Source of the DNA: Actinomycetota bacterium
Lineage (GTDB): Bacteria; Actinomycetota; Actinomycetes; Nanopelagicales; Nanopelagicaceae
Assembly: GCA_003569265.1 (NCBI GenBank)
Contig: BGON01000002.1
Location: forward strand, 1-64,000
DNA length: 64,000 nt
Direction: 5' to 3'
Shown: one piece after another, positions 1 to 12,768 of the stretch
Numbering within the stretch: position 1 is the first letter of the stretch
Layout: the number at the start of each line of letters is the position of its first letter
The notes under the pieces: model-generated
Database searches by the model: none
What the model was told of the DNA's origin: nothing
Seen by the model: the letters and a program-made list of their open reading frames with translations, nothing else
Program-made: the position numbers and the translations under genes

Positions 1-183
1 AGCGTTAGCAACAATAGTTGCACCAACGAAGTGAAATCCTGATCTGTGATCGCAGAGCCAATCCTGCGCCAGTTTCTATAATTACTTTGATGGCCGGCAG
101 CTATAAACTCTGAAACTCCTTCGGGCGTGATTGCTACTCGTGACTCGTGGACCATTTATCTCTTTAGGCACTCCAACGATCAT
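1..183 (-). pseudogene. ald: Alanine dehydrogenase, 5' end only, frameshifted
   Basis: Alanine dehydrogenase interconverts L-alanine and pyruvate plus ammonia with NAD. Only the first ~60 codons lie in the window; the rest is beyond base 1. The start ATG (181-183) opens with MIVGVPKEI, the family's N-terminal signature. After a frame change the text reads ESRVAITPEGVSEFIAAGH, and after another VGATIVANA, all typical of the Ald N-terminal domain. At least three single-base indels are needed to join these pieces. An AAAGG ribosome binding site sits 8 bases before the start, and pyrG ends only 5 bases upstream. The breaks resemble those in pyrG and recN next door, so they are probably sequence errors. 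Family assignment is fairly firm; functional state cannot be judged. Confidence 0.7.
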
Positions 184-188
184 TTTAC

Positions 189-1840
189 TTACCTTTCGCG
201 TCTACCGCCCGCTTTAATCAATCCGACAAAGAGTGGGTGTGGCTTAGTAGGACGTGAACGTAGCTCTGGGTAGCCTGTGTTCTACGTAAGTAAGGATGCA
301 CCTCTTGCGGCAGTTTCCACAAACTCCACCAAGTCGCGCTCGGTAAAACATGCCTGAGAAAAGTAAACCAGCCTTTGAAATCTGATCACGATAGAGATTG
401 TTGACTTCATATCGGTGCCGGTGCCGCTCTGATATTTCTAGTGAACCATAAGTATCAGCAACGACTGAGCCTTTAAGCGATCTGCTTATAGAGACCTAGA
501 CGCATAGTGCCACCATGTCACCTTCTCCTGCCACTACATGCTTTTGGATCATCCATAGTTGCAATCAACATGGAGTTCCAAGAATCTGAAAACTCTGCTG
601 AAATTGCATCCTTCATACGGCTAAGTTTCTAGCAGCTTCAATGACCATGCATTGCAATCCCAAAACCAACCCAGTGTTGGAATCTTATTCTCCTCGTTCA
701 AATTTAAGTGCTCCAACTTTTCCTTCAATCCCACGAATACCAAACCTCCGGGAACACCAATGGCATCAAGTCCACTTAGGTGCTTTTGGCGCCTTCTGCA
801 CTTTCGCACTCATCACTTGGAATCCAAGCATTTCAATCTTTGCCTCATTCGCAAAGCCTTCCAGCGCGTAATGCCTCTGAGACTGAAAGATAGGCATCAG
901 GAGATCAATGTATTTTCCAACAAGGCCGACTCGCACAAGATGCTTAGGGTGATGAAACTTTCTGCAGAGAGAGTGGTCCCACTCTCCCCACACAACTTCA
1001 TGACCTTCCTAAGTCAAGGCGCTTCACAAACGTAGGTATCTAAACCTTCAGAGTGCAACACCTTTGGAATGTCATGATTGACGGTGCATCCACCGCAGCT
1101 ACTACCGCTTCTATATCAAAGTCACACATCAGTGAAATCTTTTTCTTAACTCCTAATGGAATTTCGCGATCTGAGCGAAGCACAATGGCATCTGGCGGCA
1201 ATACCGATACTACGAAGGGCAGCAACTGAGTGCTGTGTAGGCTTTGTTTTCAACTCTCCCGATGGACCAATGTTATGGAACAAGAGAGATGTGTAAATAG
1301 AAAACATTATCTCGACCAACTTCTTGGCGAATCTGTCGAATAGACTCAAGAAATGTTGAGACTCAATATCACCAAACGGTTCCACCAACCTCTGTGATAC
1401 TAAATCAATGTCTGGTGCTGCCATGGCGCGAATGCGCTCTTTAATCTCATTGGTGATCGTGTGGAATAACTTGAACAGTTCACCTAAATACTCACCACGA
1501 CGCTCACGAGCAATCACTCGTGAATACACCTGACCTGTAGTTACATGTGCAGATCGTGCAAATTAGTGTCCAGAATCTTTCCATAGTGACCAATATCTAA
1601 TCTGTCTCAGCCCCATCATCGGTAACAAAAAACTTCACCGTGCTGGAATGGATTCATCGTACCTGGATCGACATTGAGATAGGGATCGAGCTTTTGCATC
1701 GTTACGCGAATGCAACGAGCCACTAACCACCTACCTAGTGATGAGGCAGTGAGTCCTTTGCCAAGTGATGAGGCGACTCCGCCAGTTACAAATAAGTGTT
1801 TAGTCACATGAGGTTGGCCCATGGGAGACCAACCTATCAT
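189..1840 (-). pseudogene. pyrG: CTP synthase, full length but with multiple frameshifts
   Basis: CTP synthase makes CTP from UTP, ATP and glutamine and is normally essential. The N-terminus reads [20 protein letters not shown] and [19 protein letters not shown], the amidoligase ATP-binding region. Further pieces in other frames include VIARERRGEYLGE, IGPSGELKTKPTQHSVAALR and DREIPLGVKKKISLMCD. The C-terminus reads [19 protein letters not shown] before TAA at 189-191. Start to stop spans about 550 codons, the normal PyrG length, so gains and losses of bases almost cancel. That pattern, in an essential gene, argues for sequencing indels. It starts 8 bases after the recN stop; [15 protein letters not shown] is longer at the N-terminus than usual, so the second Met could be the start. 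Confidence 0.85.
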
Positions 1841-1848
1841 TGAATTTC

Positions 1849-3572
1849 CTATCGCTTCGACAGGGGCAGTTCTAGGAGTTCGGTGGCGTGCTCACGCGCG
1901 CTTGTCGAGCTCTCCATTCCCGCCAACATGCGGGCAATCTCCTCAACGCGATCCTCTTTAACCACTTTTCGCACATTGCTTTCAGTAACTGAGCCATCAG
2001 AGTTCTTTGTCACAACAAGTGTAAATCAGCCCAGGCCGCGACTTGAGGAGGTGCGTCACCACAATGACTTGTGCGTGTTGAGAAAGCGCATGCAATCGCC
2101 GACCCACTTCAATTGCTGCTTTGCCGCCAACTCCAGCATCTACCTCATCAAAAACATATGTTCCAACTGGATGCGTTGCGGCTAGAACAACTTCTAGCGC
2201 TAAACATCACTCGAGACATTTCACCACCACTTGCACCTTTAGCAAGTGGAACAAGTGGTCCATCTTTGTGTCCTTGAATAAGCATTGCAATCTCATCACA
2301 ACCAAGGGGGCCGTGAAATCAGATTCTTTCAAGAGTTGTAGTCAGCGCTATGAACCTGGCAGTGGAAAGAAGTGTGTGGCATAGATACTTGCTGAATCTC
2401 TTAGTGACTTCTTTAGATAACTTCGCAGCGCTTTCACTTCGAATACTTGTGAGAGATTTCGCAGCTATTACAAGTTTTTTCTTGATTGCAACCAGCTCAG
2501 TTCTACACTCCTTTAACCGCTCCATCCCCACCTTCAAGGTCTGCAATGGCATTCTTTCGAACTTTCAAAGCGTTCGATAAGAGAACTAGTTCATCGTCGG
2601 CAGATTGTGAACCACCATATTCTTAATCAGTGCATTAATCTCCGCTTTTCTAGAGTTTAAATAATCTAAGCGAGCAGGATCGGCCTCTAGATTGGCTATA
2701 TATGAGGCAAGAACTCCCTTTGCATCATCTACTAAGAAAAACGCCTCACTAACCTTTGATAGAGCTCCTCAATCTGTGGATCTTTGCCCGAACCGAATCC
2801 AAAGATTCCTAGTAATTCCAAGGGTTGTAAGCGAACCTGATTCTTCTTCTTCAATCACAGATGAGGCGTTTTGGGCAGCCAATCGCAGATCCTCAACGCT
2901 AGATAGGCGCCCTATCTCGGTAGTGATCTCCTGTAGCTCACCGCGCTCTAACTTCAGTTTGCCCATAACAGCTGCAAACTCACGCAATTCAACTAATTGA
3001 GCATCTTTTGAATCAATGCTTTTCTTCATGGCAGAAATGCGCGACTTAAGCTCATGATAGTTAGCTAACTCGCCTTGATAACTCACTAATGCGCCATGTA
3101 ACTCTTTGCCACCAAAACGATCCAGCAAATCTCTTTGCTTGGAAGCCTTGCTCATATTCAAATTAGCGGCTTGCGCGTGCACTTCCACCAAGTTCTCACT
3201 TGCCGCAACTAACGTACTTGAGGGCACAGAAATAGCATTACTTGTTGCTTTGCTTTTCCCATCTGCATTAACCGTTCTTGTGAGAATTAACTGCCCATCT
3301 TCAACTTGCAAACCGTTTTCTTCAAAAGAATCCTTTAAAGAGTTTGGAACGCTAAAGATGCCACTAGCAACTAATCGCTCACTTCCCTTGCGCACGAGCG
3401 AACTATCACTCTTTCCACCCAGGATTAGATTCAAGGCCGTCAAAATCATTGTCTTTCCCGCGCCGGTTTCACCCGTTAAAACAGTTAAACCCGGAGATAT
3501 TTCAAGGGTGGAGTGTTCAATAACTCCTATAGAGCGAATAGATATTTCTTCTAGAAATGTGCGATCACTCAC
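1849..3572 (-). pseudogene. recN: DNA repair protein RecN, 3' half frameshifted
   Basis: RecN is an SMC-like ATPase acting in double-strand break repair. The first ~250 codons are clean: LTVLTGETGAGKTMILTALN holds the Walker A motif, followed by coiled coil. From about 2815 downward the frame breaks repeatedly. The pieces still spell a normal protein: a LGIFGFGSGKDPQIEELY segment, the ABC signature GASGGEMSR (near 2230), and FDEVDAGVGGKAAIEVGRRL with the Walker B/D-loop. Several breaks are single-base changes in short runs, for example TTTAGCG where TTAGCG is expected near 2205. The overall span (~575 codons) matches the family. I chose the GTG start at 3570-3572, which overlaps the nadK stop by 8 bases (GTGAGTGA); an upstream TTG at 3587 is less likely. 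Confidence 0.85.
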
Positions 3573-4422
3573 CGCGCCAGCCTTCAACTGGAAGTTTGAA
3601 CTTGGCCACTAATCGATCACTAAATACTGTGTTAGTCAGATGCGCCAACTTAACAACGTGGGAATCTTTAGTGATAACTACGCGATCTCCAGCCAGTAAA
3701 TCAAATTTGCGCAGTGAATCAGCAGATAAGACCGCCTCTTTGGACTCAACTTTCACAACAATTTCAGATTGAGGAGAAATAACAAGTGGACGTGAGAACA
3801 ACGCATGTGCCGAGATTGGCAACACAACGAGTGCATCTACTTCAGGCCACACAACTGGACCCCCGGCAGAGAATGCATAGGCAGTTGAGCCAGTTGGTGT
3901 GGAGCAGATCAAACCATCACAGCCCCAGCGAGAAATTGGGCGACCATCAATTTCAAGAAAAAGCTCGACCATCGTTGAACGCTCTCGTTCAACCGTTACT
4001 TCATTTAGCGCCCAACCTTGCGACACAGTTTTGCCATCCCTCTTAACGGCATACTGCAACACCATTCGTGAATCCAAGACATACTCGCGTTTTGATATTG
4101 CCGAAACAATTGCAGATAGTGGTGGTTTTTCAACCTCTGCTAAAAATCCGACATGGCCCAAATTCACGCCTAGCAATGGAATTTGCTGCTTCCGAGTAAC
4201 TTCTGCAGCTCGCAACATTGTGCCATCCCCGCCCAACACAACGGCAACTTCTAACGCTGGCATCGAAGCGACTTCACATTTCGTTACTCCAACAATTTCA
4301 ACGTCAGAGATTGTGTAGAGTGAAAAGCCTCCAGTAGTAAAATCCTTTGCAAGGGCTGTCGCAGCATCAACTGCTTCCTTACGCGAAGGATTACAGACAA
4401 GTAATAAATTACGCTCACTCAT
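3565..4422 (-). CDS. nadK: NAD kinase
   Basis: NAD kinase (PpnK) phosphorylates NAD with ATP or polyphosphate to give NADP, the cell's only route to NADP. The 285-residue length is normal. The GGDG motif is at residues 64-67 (VVLGGDGTMLRAAE), the conserved ALNEVTVER follows near residue 165, and the TPTGSTAYAFSAGGP nucleotide-binding loop near 190-205. The ATG lies directly after the tlyA stop (TAAATG) and the 3' end overlaps recN by 8 bases, so tlyA, nadK and recN are surely co-transcribed, as in other actinobacteria. The reading frame is intact, showing that the dense indels begin only further left. Confidence 0.95.
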   Translation of the reverse strand: MSERNLLLVCNPSRKEAVDAATALAKDFTTGGFSLYTISDVEIVGVTKCEVASMPALEVAVVLGGDGTMLRAAEVTRKQQIPLLGVNLGHVGFLAEVEKPPLSAIVSAISKREYVLDSRMVLQYAVKRDGKTVSQGWALNEVTVERERSTMVELFLEIDGRPISRWGCDGLICSTPTGSTAYAFSAGGPVVWPEVDALVVLPISAHALFSRPLVISPQSEIVVKVESKEAVLSADSLRKFDLLAGDRVVITKDSHVVKLAHLTNTVFSDRLVAKFKLPVEGWRGE

Positions 4423-5211
4423 TTATTGTGGTCCAATCGCTATCGCTTGATCTAACGTCTCATGATTAATCTCTGGAGCTCCTCGACGTAGCCACAAGAA
4501 ATATTCAACATTTCCAGCAGGTCCTGGCAGTGGACTTGCTGCAATACCCAAGGTTCCAAGACCGACATCATAAGCAGAATCTGCCACATCAATGACTGCT
4601 GCTTTTCTTAGGGCCGGATCGCGTACAACTCCGCCAGCTCCCAGCTTCTCACGCCCCACTTCAAACTGAGGTTTAACCATCACAACAAAATCGGCATCTG
4701 GCTTTGAAACCGCAGCTAAAGCAGGTAGAACCAGAGTCAATGAAATGAAGGAGAGATCCGCAACTACTAAATCAATCGGATCCCCAATTACTTCACCAGT
4801 TAGATGGCGAATATTGGTGCGATCATGCACCGTTACTCGTGGATCTTGGCGAAGCTCCCACGCCAACTGCCCATAGCCAACATCAACGGCAATAACGCGA
4901 TCGGCTCCCCTGCGCAATAAAACATCAGTAAATCCACCAGTTGAAGCACCGGCATCTAGACAGCGTTTTCCTTCAACAACAACCCCACTAAATGCATCAA
5001 GTGCCCCTGCTAATTTATGGCCACCGCGAGAGACAAAATCATCGCGCTTGCCGTGGAGTTTTATCGAAGTTTCCGCATCGACCATAGTTGCCGGCTTTGA
5101 TGCTGGAATCCCATTTACTAAAACAGATCGGGCCTCAATCAAATCCGATGCATGCTCACGCGAACGGGCTAACTCCCGGCGCACTAACTCTGCATCAAGA
5201 CGGATCTTCAC
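4423..5211 (-). CDS. tlyA: TlyA-family rRNA 2'-O-ribose methyltransferase
   Basis: A 262-residue protein with an N-terminal S4 RNA-binding domain (RLDAELVRRELARSRE, residues 4-60) and a FtsJ-like Rossmann methyltransferase. The SAM-binding loop is LDAGASTGGFTDVLLRRGA (85-103); the catalytic set includes GGHKL around K66, ADLSFISL near 151-158 and VKPQFEVGREKLG with K180. In mycobacteria TlyA methylates 16S C1409 and 23S C1920 (E. coli numbering), which makes ribosomes capreomycin-sensitive; the older name hemolysin is misleading. The GTG start at 5209-5211 is preceded by AGGA and lies 9 bases after the stop of the 53-residue gene upstream. It is followed directly by nadK. Confidence 0.93.
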   Translation of the reverse strand: MKIRLDAELVRRELARSREHASDLIEARSVLVNGIPASKPATMVDAETSIKLHGKRDDFVSRGGHKLAGALDAFSGVVVEGKRCLDAGASTGGFTDVLLRRGADRVIAVDVGYGQLAWELRQDPRVTVHDRTNIRHLTGEVIGDPIDLVVADLSFISLTLVLPALAAVSKPDADFVVMVKPQFEVGREKLGAGGVVRDPALRKAAVIDVADSAYDVGLGTLGIAASPLPGPAGNVEYFLWLRRGAPEINHETLDQAIAIGPQ

Positions 5212-5220
5212 GGGTCCTAC

Positions 5221-5382
5221 TTACAACCCATCAATGGATGAAAGTGCAGTAGATAGTTTTTGGTGCAACTGTTCATAGCGATCACCATGATCATTAATCT
5301 GCATGGTATCAATTTCAATTAATTCACTGCGAACTTCTTCTACTAAATTCTCACCCTGGGTCTGTTCTGAACTACTTGTCAT
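5221..5382 (-). CDS. Small conserved actinobacterial protein, 53 residues
   Basis: A short frame starting MTSSSEQTQGENLVEEVRSE and ending LSTALSSIDGL. Its ATG overlaps the stop of the gene upstream (ATGA) and its stop lies 9 bases before tlyA, so translational coupling supports it as real. It is acidic and predicted largely helical, with no Cys, signal peptide or membrane segment. Mycobacterium carries a similarly small gene immediately upstream of tlyA, so the position is conserved, although I judge homology from size and location only. Function unknown; part of the TPR-to-recN operon. Confidence 0.7.
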   Translation of the reverse strand: MTSSSEQTQGENLVEEVRSELIEIDTMQINDHGDRYEQLHQKLSTALSSIDGL

Positions 5383-5684
5383 TTTTTGCTCACTTTCTTA
5401 GGCGCAGTTTTCTTGACAGGCTTCTTGGCTGGCGCAGCTTTCTTGACGGGCTTGTTCATTTTTAGGCGCGCAACTTCTTCTTTCAGGGCTTCGAACTCAC
5501 CCCGTTTAACAAAACCCATTTTGGAAACGGAGCGTTCAACTTCATCTTCAATCTTAATTTTTAGGGCCTCACCACCTTCACGCAGCCATTGATTAACCGT
5601 AGAGGCTACCTCTGATGCATTTTTATCCCCATCAGTTATTTTATTTAGGTAGGTGCGAAGTGTTGAGAAAATGTCGTTGGCCAT
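5379..5684 (-). CDS. Helical, phasin-like protein with lysine-rich tail, 101 residues
   Basis: The first ~75 residues look helical and amphipathic: MANDIFSTLRTYLNKITDG, then ERSVSKMGFVKRGEFEALKE leading into EEVARLKM, a short coiled coil. This resembles the small phasin-like or UbiK-like helical proteins found near here in other actinobacteria. The last ~27 residues are almost only Lys, Ala, Pro and Val in PAKK/PVKK/APKK steps, like the tails of bacterial histone H1-like and mycobacterial HU proteins, so nucleic acid or polyphosphate contact is possible. The start ATG follows the OB-fold gene's stop by 14 bases and the end overlaps the 53-residue gene by 4 bases. No function is assigned. Confidence 0.75.
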   Translation of the reverse strand: MANDIFSTLRTYLNKITDGDKNASEVASTVNQWLREGGEALKIKIEDEVERSVSKMGFVKRGEFEALKEEVARLKMNKPVKKAAPAKKPVKKTAPKKVSKK

Positions 5685-5698
5685 AGCCAGAAGCCTAT

Positions 5699-6064
5699 CT
5701 AAATTCGAGAAATCTCAACGGCTTCAACCTGCCAACGGCTTGCAAGTCCAGCAGCACCGGTCCAAAAACGTCTGTGAATAGCACCTGAAACTTCAACCCA
5801 TTCATCGGGCTTTAACGTCAGCGCTATTCGCCGCGATTTAGCGTTCCAGGCGCCGATATCTAGGGTGTCAACACCATCGCGCCGCTCCCTAGAAACAATG
5901 AGGCGAAACTCTACAACCTTATCCCCCGACGGCAGTTCTTTCTCAAGTGCGCAAGCGGAAATGCGGCCTCTCAAAAGAAGATCATTAAGAGAAAAATCCT
6001 CTTCCTCTACTGCAAGTACTACATTCTTTGTTTTGACTTTCTTCTCACTCATGCATTTACTCAT
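5699..6064 (-). CDS. SSB-like OB-fold protein
   Basis: A 121-residue protein resembling single-stranded DNA-binding proteins. After a charged leader (SEKKVKTKNV) come RGRISACALEKELPSGDKVV, EFRLIVSRE and DTLDIGAWNAKSRRIAL, matching OB-fold strands 1-4, with the aromatic-rich EWVEVSGAIHRRFWTG near the end. It lacks the long acidic C-terminal tail through which a canonical SSB recruits partners and ends at EAVEISRI, so it is probably not the replicative SSB. A second in-frame ATG at 6050-6052 could be the true start. It lies between the TPR-like gene and the lysine-tailed protein, on the same strand. OB-fold assignment is reasonable; role unknown. Confidence 0.7.
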   Translation of the reverse strand: MSKCMSEKKVKTKNVVLAVEEEDFSLNDLLLRGRISACALEKELPSGDKVVEFRLIVSRERRDGVDTLDIGAWNAKSRRIALTLKPDEWVEVSGAIHRRFWTGAAGLASRWQVEAVEISRI

Positions 6065-6148
6065 CTCTTCAATTAATCAGAAAGAATGATAATTACCAGA
6101 GGGAGCGACAAAAAGTAGAAACCTAGGCTTTTTGATGTGGGTAACTAA

Positions 6149-7003
6149 CTACAAACAACGTTCAGCAGCGTCGGTTACCTCTTCTGTATCAATTTCTGCA
6201 CACTTAGCAAACCACTCTTGTGACTCTTCCTTACGTCCTGCAGCCTCGAGAGCATCTGCATAGGCATAGCGCAAACGCACTGCCCACTCCTCTTGCTCAT
6301 TCTTGAGCTCTTTACATGTAAGTGTGACAACCGCTGCATCAAATTCACCAAGATCACGACGAGCACCAGAGGCAACAATTCGCATTTCAATCTCTTCAGG
6401 TTTTGCCAATCGCTTGACCTCATCAGAACCAGCCAAATTCAATGCTTTTAGAGGGTTTCCAAGACCACGTTCACAATCAGCCATTACCGGCCACATTGAA
6501 ACATCACCAGAAATTCGATGCGAAGCACGTAATTCTTTTAGCGCAATTTCATAGTGGCCAGCGCGATATGCAGCATAGCCAGCAGATTCTCGGACAACAG
6601 CTAAGCGACCTGCGTGGTGAGCAGCTGCAACACCATGCTTGTGTGCGCGCTGTGGGTCATCTTCTGCATACAAATTTACACACGCTAAATGTCTTGCAAC
6701 TACTTTTGCATTTTCAGCAGAAAGAGAAAGAAGTTCTGCACGCAAAGATTTATCTAACTCTTCACCAGTAATCTCATCTGGAATATCTGGTTCAAAAATT
6801 CTTGGACGAAGACGAGATTGTTCGCGATCCATAGGTGCAGAACGCACACCACGTGGATCTGAACCATCACGAGTTTGCCGCGGAGCTCCGGCACGATTAG
6901 AAGAGCCTGCGCGAGCAGGCAAATCTTCACGCCGGCGTGCATTATTTGGCCCTGATGGGCGCGATGAAGCAGGACGTGATGGAGGCTTGTTTTTATCTTC
7001 CAT
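6149..7003 (-). CDS. TPR-like repeat protein with disordered basic N-terminus
   Basis: A 284-residue protein. The first ~65 residues are rich in Pro, Ser, Arg and Gly (KPPSRPASSRPSGPNNARRR) and probably disordered. From about residue 85 paired helices follow, for example AGYAAYRAGHYEIALKELRA, ADCERGLGNPLKALNLAG and RYAYADALEAAGRKEESQEW, typical of tetratricopeptide repeats. Mycobacterium has a TPR-like protein at the same place between tyrS and tlyA. I chose the ATG at 7001-7003 because GGAG lies 7 bases upstream; the ATG at 7007-7009 is too close to it. It is the first gene after the rRNA terminator and probably opens the operon running to ald. A scaffold role is only a guess. Confidence 0.8.
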   Translation of the reverse strand: MEDKNKPPSRPASSRPSGPNNARRREDLPARAGSSNRAGAPRQTRDGSDPRGVRSAPMDREQSRLRPRIFEPDIPDEITGEELDKSLRAELLSLSAENAKVVARHLACVNLYAEDDPQRAHKHGVAAAHHAGRLAVVRESAGYAAYRAGHYEIALKELRASHRISGDVSMWPVMADCERGLGNPLKALNLAGSDEVKRLAKPEEIEMRIVASGARRDLGEFDAAVVTLTCKELKNEQEEWAVRLRYAYADALEAAGRKEESQEWFAKCAEIDTEEVTDAAERCL

Positions 7004-7034
7004 TGTCATACTCCAATCTTTGTTTACTAAATAA

Positions 7035-7040
7035 ATGATA
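7035..7040 (-). promoter_or_regulatory. Candidate -10 element for the TPR-to-ald operon
   Basis: TATCAT on the minus strand lies between the rRNA terminator and the first gene of the next operon, about 31 bases before the chosen ATG. No convincing -35 is visible because the terminator occupies that place. Weak call. Confidence 0.35.
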
Positions 7041-7050
7041 GAGAAATAAA

Positions 7051-7080
7051 AAAGGGGCGCTCGTTAAAGCGCCCCTTTTT
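7051..7080 (-). terminator. Rho-independent terminator of the rRNA operon
   Basis: A perfect 10 bp inverted repeat (AAAGGGGCGC at 7051-7060 and GCGCCCCTTT at 7069-7078) with an 8-base loop, flanked by A and T runs. It can work in both directions, and sits just after 5S rRNA, so it should end the rRNA transcript. Confidence 0.9.
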
Positions 7081-7090
7081 ATAAAAGAAG

Positions 7091-7207
7091 TCCGGCGACG
7101 TTCTACTCTCCCACAAGGTCACCCTTGCAGTACCATCGACGCTGAGAGGCTTAACTTCCGGGTTCGGAATGGGACCGGGTGTTTCCCTCTCGCTATGGTC
7201 GCCGAAA
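7091..7207 (-). rRNA. rrf: 5S ribosomal RNA
   Basis: The minus strand reads GTTTCGGCGACCATAGCGAG at the 5' end, contains the conserved CCCATTCCGAACCCGGAAGT loop and TAAGCCTCTCAGCG, and closes with GAACGTCGCCGGAC, which pairs with the 5' end (GGCGAC with GTCGCC). Length ~117 bases. Last gene of the rRNA operon. Confidence 0.95.
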
Positions 7208-7268
7208 CGCTATTGAGTTTTCGGTCTAAAATGAAAAGGGGTCAAAGCCTTTTCATTTGATCGTGGAT

Positions 7269-7287
7269 CTCGAGACCGTATCTCGAG
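7269..7287 (-). repeat. Inverted repeat in the 23S-5S spacer
   Basis: CTCGAGA and TCTCGAG form a 7 bp stem around CCGTA between 23S and 5S. It is likely a processing hairpin in the precursor RNA, though no factor is known from the sequence. Confidence 0.5.
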
Positions 7288-7291
7288 AGCC

Positions 7292-7317
7292 ACACAGTGG
7301 ACGCGTAGCAACTTTGT
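7292..7317 (-). other. 23S rRNA processing stem, 3' arm
   Basis: Bases 7292-7305 are the exact reverse complement of 10422-10435 on the other side of 23S (14 bp). With one bulge and one mismatch the pairing continues (7307-7310 with 10418-10421, 7312-7317 with 10411-10416), closing right at the ends of 23S. This is the usual RNase III-type precursor stem. Confidence 0.85.
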
Positions 7318-10410
<3,093 letters not shown>

Positions 10411-10435
10411 ACAAAGATGCTCGCGTCCACTGTGT
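10411..10435 (-). other. 23S rRNA processing stem, 5' arm
   Basis: Partner of 7292-7317. The 14-base core (10422-10435) pairs perfectly with the region just after 23S. A TTGAGAACT motif like the one in the 16S leader lies just upstream. Confidence 0.85.
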
Positions 10436-12252
<1,817 letters not shown>

Positions 12253-12438
12253 AGTTTTATCTGGCGTACAGACAAACAAACTAACGTTTATTTTGTCTTA
12301 TTACCAAAGGAAATCAACGGGTATAACTTTTAACGGTCATACCTCATTGAAGTATTTATTTGCCGTGGATATCTATCAAAGCAGTGTAAAACACTGGTTT
12401 TTTGCTATTAAAAGCATGACAAATAGAGCCACATATTG

Positions 12439-12448
12439 GCATTGACTT
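12439..12448 (-). other. 16S rRNA processing stem, 5' arm
   Basis: GCATTGACTT on the plus strand pairs perfectly with 10665-10674 in the spacer after 16S. Confidence 0.7.
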
Positions 12449-12452
12449 ATTA

Positions 12453-12474
12453 GCACGCTGTTGAGTTCTCAAGG
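12453..12474 (-). promoter_or_regulatory. rRNA leader motif (boxA-like region)
   Basis: The minus strand reads CTTGAGAACTCAACAGCGTG, a conserved actinobacterial pre-16S leader element tied to antitermination or processing. It includes the palindrome TTGAGAACTCAA. A related TTGAGAACT recurs before 23S at about 10440. Confidence 0.6.
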
Positions 12475-12528
12475 TACGGATGCGCACTGAATCCTAGGAT
12501 CTCTCCTTTTTTTCAGGGCAGACCGCCA

Positions 12529-12558
12529 AACCTAGTGCATACACGCGAGCACGGTCAA
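12529..12558 (-). promoter_or_regulatory. rRNA promoter P2 (candidate)
   Basis: TTGACC (12553-12558) and TAGGTT (12529-12534) separated by 18 bases. The -35 sits inside a perfect 9 bp inverted repeat (12546-12568, arms CGAGCACGG and CCGTGCTCG, 5-base loop), which could be an operator or an RNA hairpin in transcripts from P1. Confidence 0.5.
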
Positions 12559-12634
12559 ACCGTGCTCGTATGAGCTCTAGATCGGGGAGTCGATGCTGTC
12601 CGGCCTCAATCGTCCGTTTCACAGCAAGAGGCAA

Positions 12635-12663
12635 ACTATAACCCCCTAGCCCAGGGGGGTCAA
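12635..12663 (-). promoter_or_regulatory. rRNA promoter P1
   Basis: TTGACC (12658-12663) and TATAGT (12635-12640) with an exact 17-base spacer, a near-consensus vegetative promoter, about 380 bases upstream of mature 16S. The spacer contains an inverted repeat of C5 and G5 runs. In actinobacteria such promoters usually need RbpA and CarD; an rbpA gene lies at 41993. Confidence 0.8.
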
Positions 12664-12702
12664 ATCGGGTCTTTGGGAGCTTTTTGACCACTTCTGACAC
12701 TC

Positions 12703-12734
12703 CAAAAAACCTTGGCCCGCTAGCGTTTTGGGCC
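12703..12734 (-). terminator. Rho-independent terminator after tyrS
   Basis: On the minus strand arms GGCCC (12730-12734) and GGGCC (12714-12718) are separated by 11 bases and followed by AAGG and six T. It lies 35 bases after the tyrS stop and just upstream of rRNA promoter P1, separating the two units. Confidence 0.75.
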
Positions 12735-12768
12735 TAAAGGGGCGTCTTTTAGATCAGCTCTACGGCGG

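Noticed and set aside
1-2815. Reading the broken ald-pyrG-recN region as genuine pseudogenes or a programmed frameshifting system
   Set aside because: Too many scattered single-base indels, preserved overall lengths and an essential gene make sequence error far more likely.
12494-12700. 68-codon frame upstream of 16S
   Set aside because: It overlaps both rRNA promoters and the leader and has no recognisable protein features.
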